From Bryobacterales bacterium (GTDB lineage: Bacteria; Acidobacteriota; Terriglobia; Bryobacterales; Bryobacteraceae): a stretch of 64,000 nucleotides of DNA. Each line of letters begins with the position of its first letter. Position 1 is the first letter of the stretch. A program made the position numbers and the translations under genes. Location: positions 16,688 to 80,687 of the forward strand of contig JADLBD010000117.1 in assembly GCA_020847975.1 (NCBI GenBank). The letters are read 5' to 3'. Of the stretch, positions 62,548 through 64,000 are shown piece after piece. Under the pieces are notes generated by a model. That model saw only the letters and a program-made list of their open reading frames with translations. It was not told the DNA's origin and made no database searches.

Positions 62548-63201
62548 ATGCACGAGGCGATTCGAATACTGCTGGCCGATGATCATACGGTGATTCGCAC
62601 CGGGCTGCGCCTCGTCCTCGAACAGGAGCCTGGATTTACCGTCGTCGGCGAGGCCGCCGACGGGCGCCAGGCCGTCGATCTCGCCGCTTCTCTCAAACCC
62701 GATGTCGCGGTGCTCGACATCGGCATGCCGAACCTCAACGGAATTGAAGCCGCCCGCCAGATTCACGCTCAATCGGAAACCATCGCCATCGTCATCCTCT
62801 CCATGCACTCCGACGAGGGCTATATTCTGCGGGCTTTACGAGCCGGAGCCAAGGGCTACCTTTTGAAGGATTCCGCTGAAGCGGACCTCATCCGCGCCGT
62901 GCGCGCCGTGCGGGAAGGGAAGTCCTTTTTCAGCCCTGCCGTCGGTAAGGTGCTGCTCGAAGACTACATGCGCAAACTCGAGCGAACCGGAGCCGAGGAT
63001 TCCTACGAACTCCTCAGCCCCCGCGAACGCGAAGTCCTCCAACTCGTCGCCGAGGGAAAGTCGAACAAGGAAGCAGCCGAAGTCCTGCACGTGAGCCCCT
63101 ACACGGTGGAAACGCACCGCGCCCGCATCATGGAGAAACTGAACCTGAAAGGGCTGCCCGAGTTGATCCTTTTCGCCGTCCGCAAGGGAATCATCTCCTG
63201 A
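62548..63201 (+). CDS. NarL/LuxR-type response regulator
   Basis: A 217-aa protein with a receiver (ADDHTVIRTG; phosphoacceptor in PDVAVLDIGMPNLNG, about 50-64) and a LuxR helix-turn-helix (LSPREREVLQLVAEGKSNKE, then SPYTVETHRARIMEKL). It partners the kinase just upstream. The DegP gene follows, which could be a target, but no operator is evident. Confidence 0.94.
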   Translation: MHEAIRILLADDHTVIRTGLRLVLEQEPGFTVVGEAADGRQAVDLAASLKPDVAVLDIGMPNLNGIEAARQIHAQSETIAIVILSMHSDEGYILRALRAGAKGYLLKDSAEADLIRAVRAVREGKSFFSPAVGKVLLEDYMRKLERTGAEDSYELLSPREREVLQLVAEGKSNKEAAEVLHVSPYTVETHRARIMEKLNLKGLPELILFAVRKGIIS

Positions 63202-63280
63202 CCTGTAGTCAGACGCCGGAGCGCGGAATACTGACCCATCGGGATAATCCCCGCCGCACCCCTTCCCGTCCATACGATTA

Positions 63281-63299
63281 GGCGGCCCGAAAGGCCGCC
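63281..63299 (+). terminator. Hairpin before degP
   Basis: GGCGGCC (63281-63287) pairs with GGCCGCC (63293-63299) around loop CGAAA. No T-run follows, so it may be a weak terminator of the two-component operon or a leader structure of the protease mRNA, whose start is 24 bases further on. Confidence 0.45.
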
Positions 63300-63323
63300 C
63301 CCAAGTTAGGACAAGGAGGCAGA

Positions 63324-64000
63324 ATGAAACGGATCGGTATGAATTTTCCCGGGGCAAGAGAGCTGCCGGCAGTGGTGCTGAGCCTCGCCCTGGCCGCGGG
63401 CGGGGCCTTTGCCGCCGTGGTGGCCCACCGCGCGTTCAGCAGTTTTCCCCCCGCCACAGTCAAGCTCGCGAGCCCCAATGAGGGTCCTTCACACACTACC
63501 TACGCACCCATCGTGAAGAAGGCCCTGCCCGCGGTGGTCAACATCTCTTCATCCCGCGTCGTGCGCACGCCCGCCGGATTCTCGGGCCAGATGGACCCGA
63601 TGTTCCGCCAGTTCTTCGGCGAGGATTTCGGCGGCCGCTTCAATATCCCCAAAGACCGCCGCGAGCAGAGCCTCGGTTCCGGCGTCATTGTGAGCCCCAA
63701 TGGCTACATACTGACGAACAATCACGTCATCGACGGCGCTACGGACATCCGCGTCACGATGGGTGACAAACGCGAATTCAAGGCGGTCCTGGTCGGCAGT
63801 GATGCCAAGACCGACGTTGCGCTGCTCAAGATCGACGCGGCGGCTCTGCCCGCCATCACCATCGGCGACTCCTCGAAGGTGCAGGTCGGCGACGTCGTGC
63901 TCGCCATGGGCAACCCCTTCGGCGTCGGCCAGACCGTCACCATGGGCATTGTGAGCGCCACCGGCCGCGGCGGATTGGGCATCGAAGACTACGAGGACTT
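63324..64000 (+). CDS. DegP/HtrA-type periplasmic serine protease (partial at the right edge)
   Basis: Starts at ATG 63324 with AAGGAGG about 7 bases ahead; no stop before the window ends, giving 225 codons. The leader has a membrane/signal helix (AVVLSLALAAGGAFAAVV). The trypsin-like fold is clear: LGSGVIVSPNGYILTNNHVI (His of the triad) and SDAKTDVALLKID (Asp). The catalytic Ser and PDZ domains lie beyond the window. It degrades or refolds damaged envelope proteins. Confidence 0.93.
   Translation, partial: MKRIGMNFPGARELPAVVLSLALAAGGAFAAVVAHRAFSSFPPATVKLASPNEGPSHTTYAPIVKKALPAVVNISSSRVVRTPAGFSGQMDPMFRQFFGEDFGGRFNIPKDRREQSLGSGVIVSPNGYILTNNHVIDGATDIRVTMGDKREFKAVLVGSDAKTDVALLKIDAAALPAITIGDSSKVQVGDVVLAMGNPFGVGQTVTMGIVSATGRGGLGIEDYED

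Noticed and set aside
1..64000. CRISPR arrays and insertion sequences
   Set aside because: No regularly spaced repeats, no transposase motifs and no IS-type terminal repeats were seen on reading. A computed repeat search was not possible.

Overview
The window is GC-rich DNA from what looks like an acidobacterium of the Solibacter/Bryobacter type. This is inferred from gene content: a secreted DUF1080 protein, a Tat-exported UxuA-like protein, DUF3303, and a kdp operon with stand-alone KdpD N-terminal proteins. No rRNA or marker gene is present to confirm it.

Region 1 (1 to about 27.5 kb) is the structural half of a lambda-type siphophage prophage, read right to left. The order is terminase small and large subunits, gpW-like joiner, portal, S49 protease with an in-frame scaffold start, decoration protein, gpE-like capsid protein, head completion genes, tail tube, the G/GT chaperone pair with a clear -1 slippery site, a 1095-aa tape measure, minor tail proteins, a LamG protein, an HNH endonuclease, a 1284-aa fused distal-tail/hub protein and a very long tail-tip protein that runs off the left edge. 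Small genes including a DUF3489 protein lie divergently to the right of the terminase. A broken methylase, a PD-(D/E)XK-like gene and two small genes follow. No integrase or lysis cassette is visible.

Region 2 (about 27.5 to 42 kb) is a defence-type island. On the plus strand it has the C-terminal remnant of a DUF1998 (YprA/MrfA-type) helicase, a RelE-like/UvrD helicase fusion and a DrmD-like SNF2 helicase. Convergent on the minus strand are two overlapping ORFs that together look like one sacsin-like double HSP90-ATPase protein of about 2,440 aa, split by a frameshift. The prophage methylase and the DUF1998 helicase are both cut at the same point near 27.51 kb, so a rearrangement joined the two elements. 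A tRNA-Gln gene at 42.03 kb bounds the island on the right.

Region 3 (42 to 64 kb) is chromosome-like. It has a DUF1080 protein, a UxuA-like protein, a frameshifted secreted protein, a HXXEE membrane protein and a GT-C-type membrane protein. A potassium uptake locus follows: a KdpD-type kinase lacking its N-terminal domains, KdpE, three tandem 11-bp repeats, three very small genes including kdpF, kdpABC, and two separate KdpD-N/USP proteins. Next come an unknown membrane protein, a GH19 peptidoglycan hydrolase overlapping an XAC2610-like lipoprotein (possible toxin/immunity pair), a DUF3303 gene, a NarL-type two-component pair and the start of a DegP/HtrA protease.
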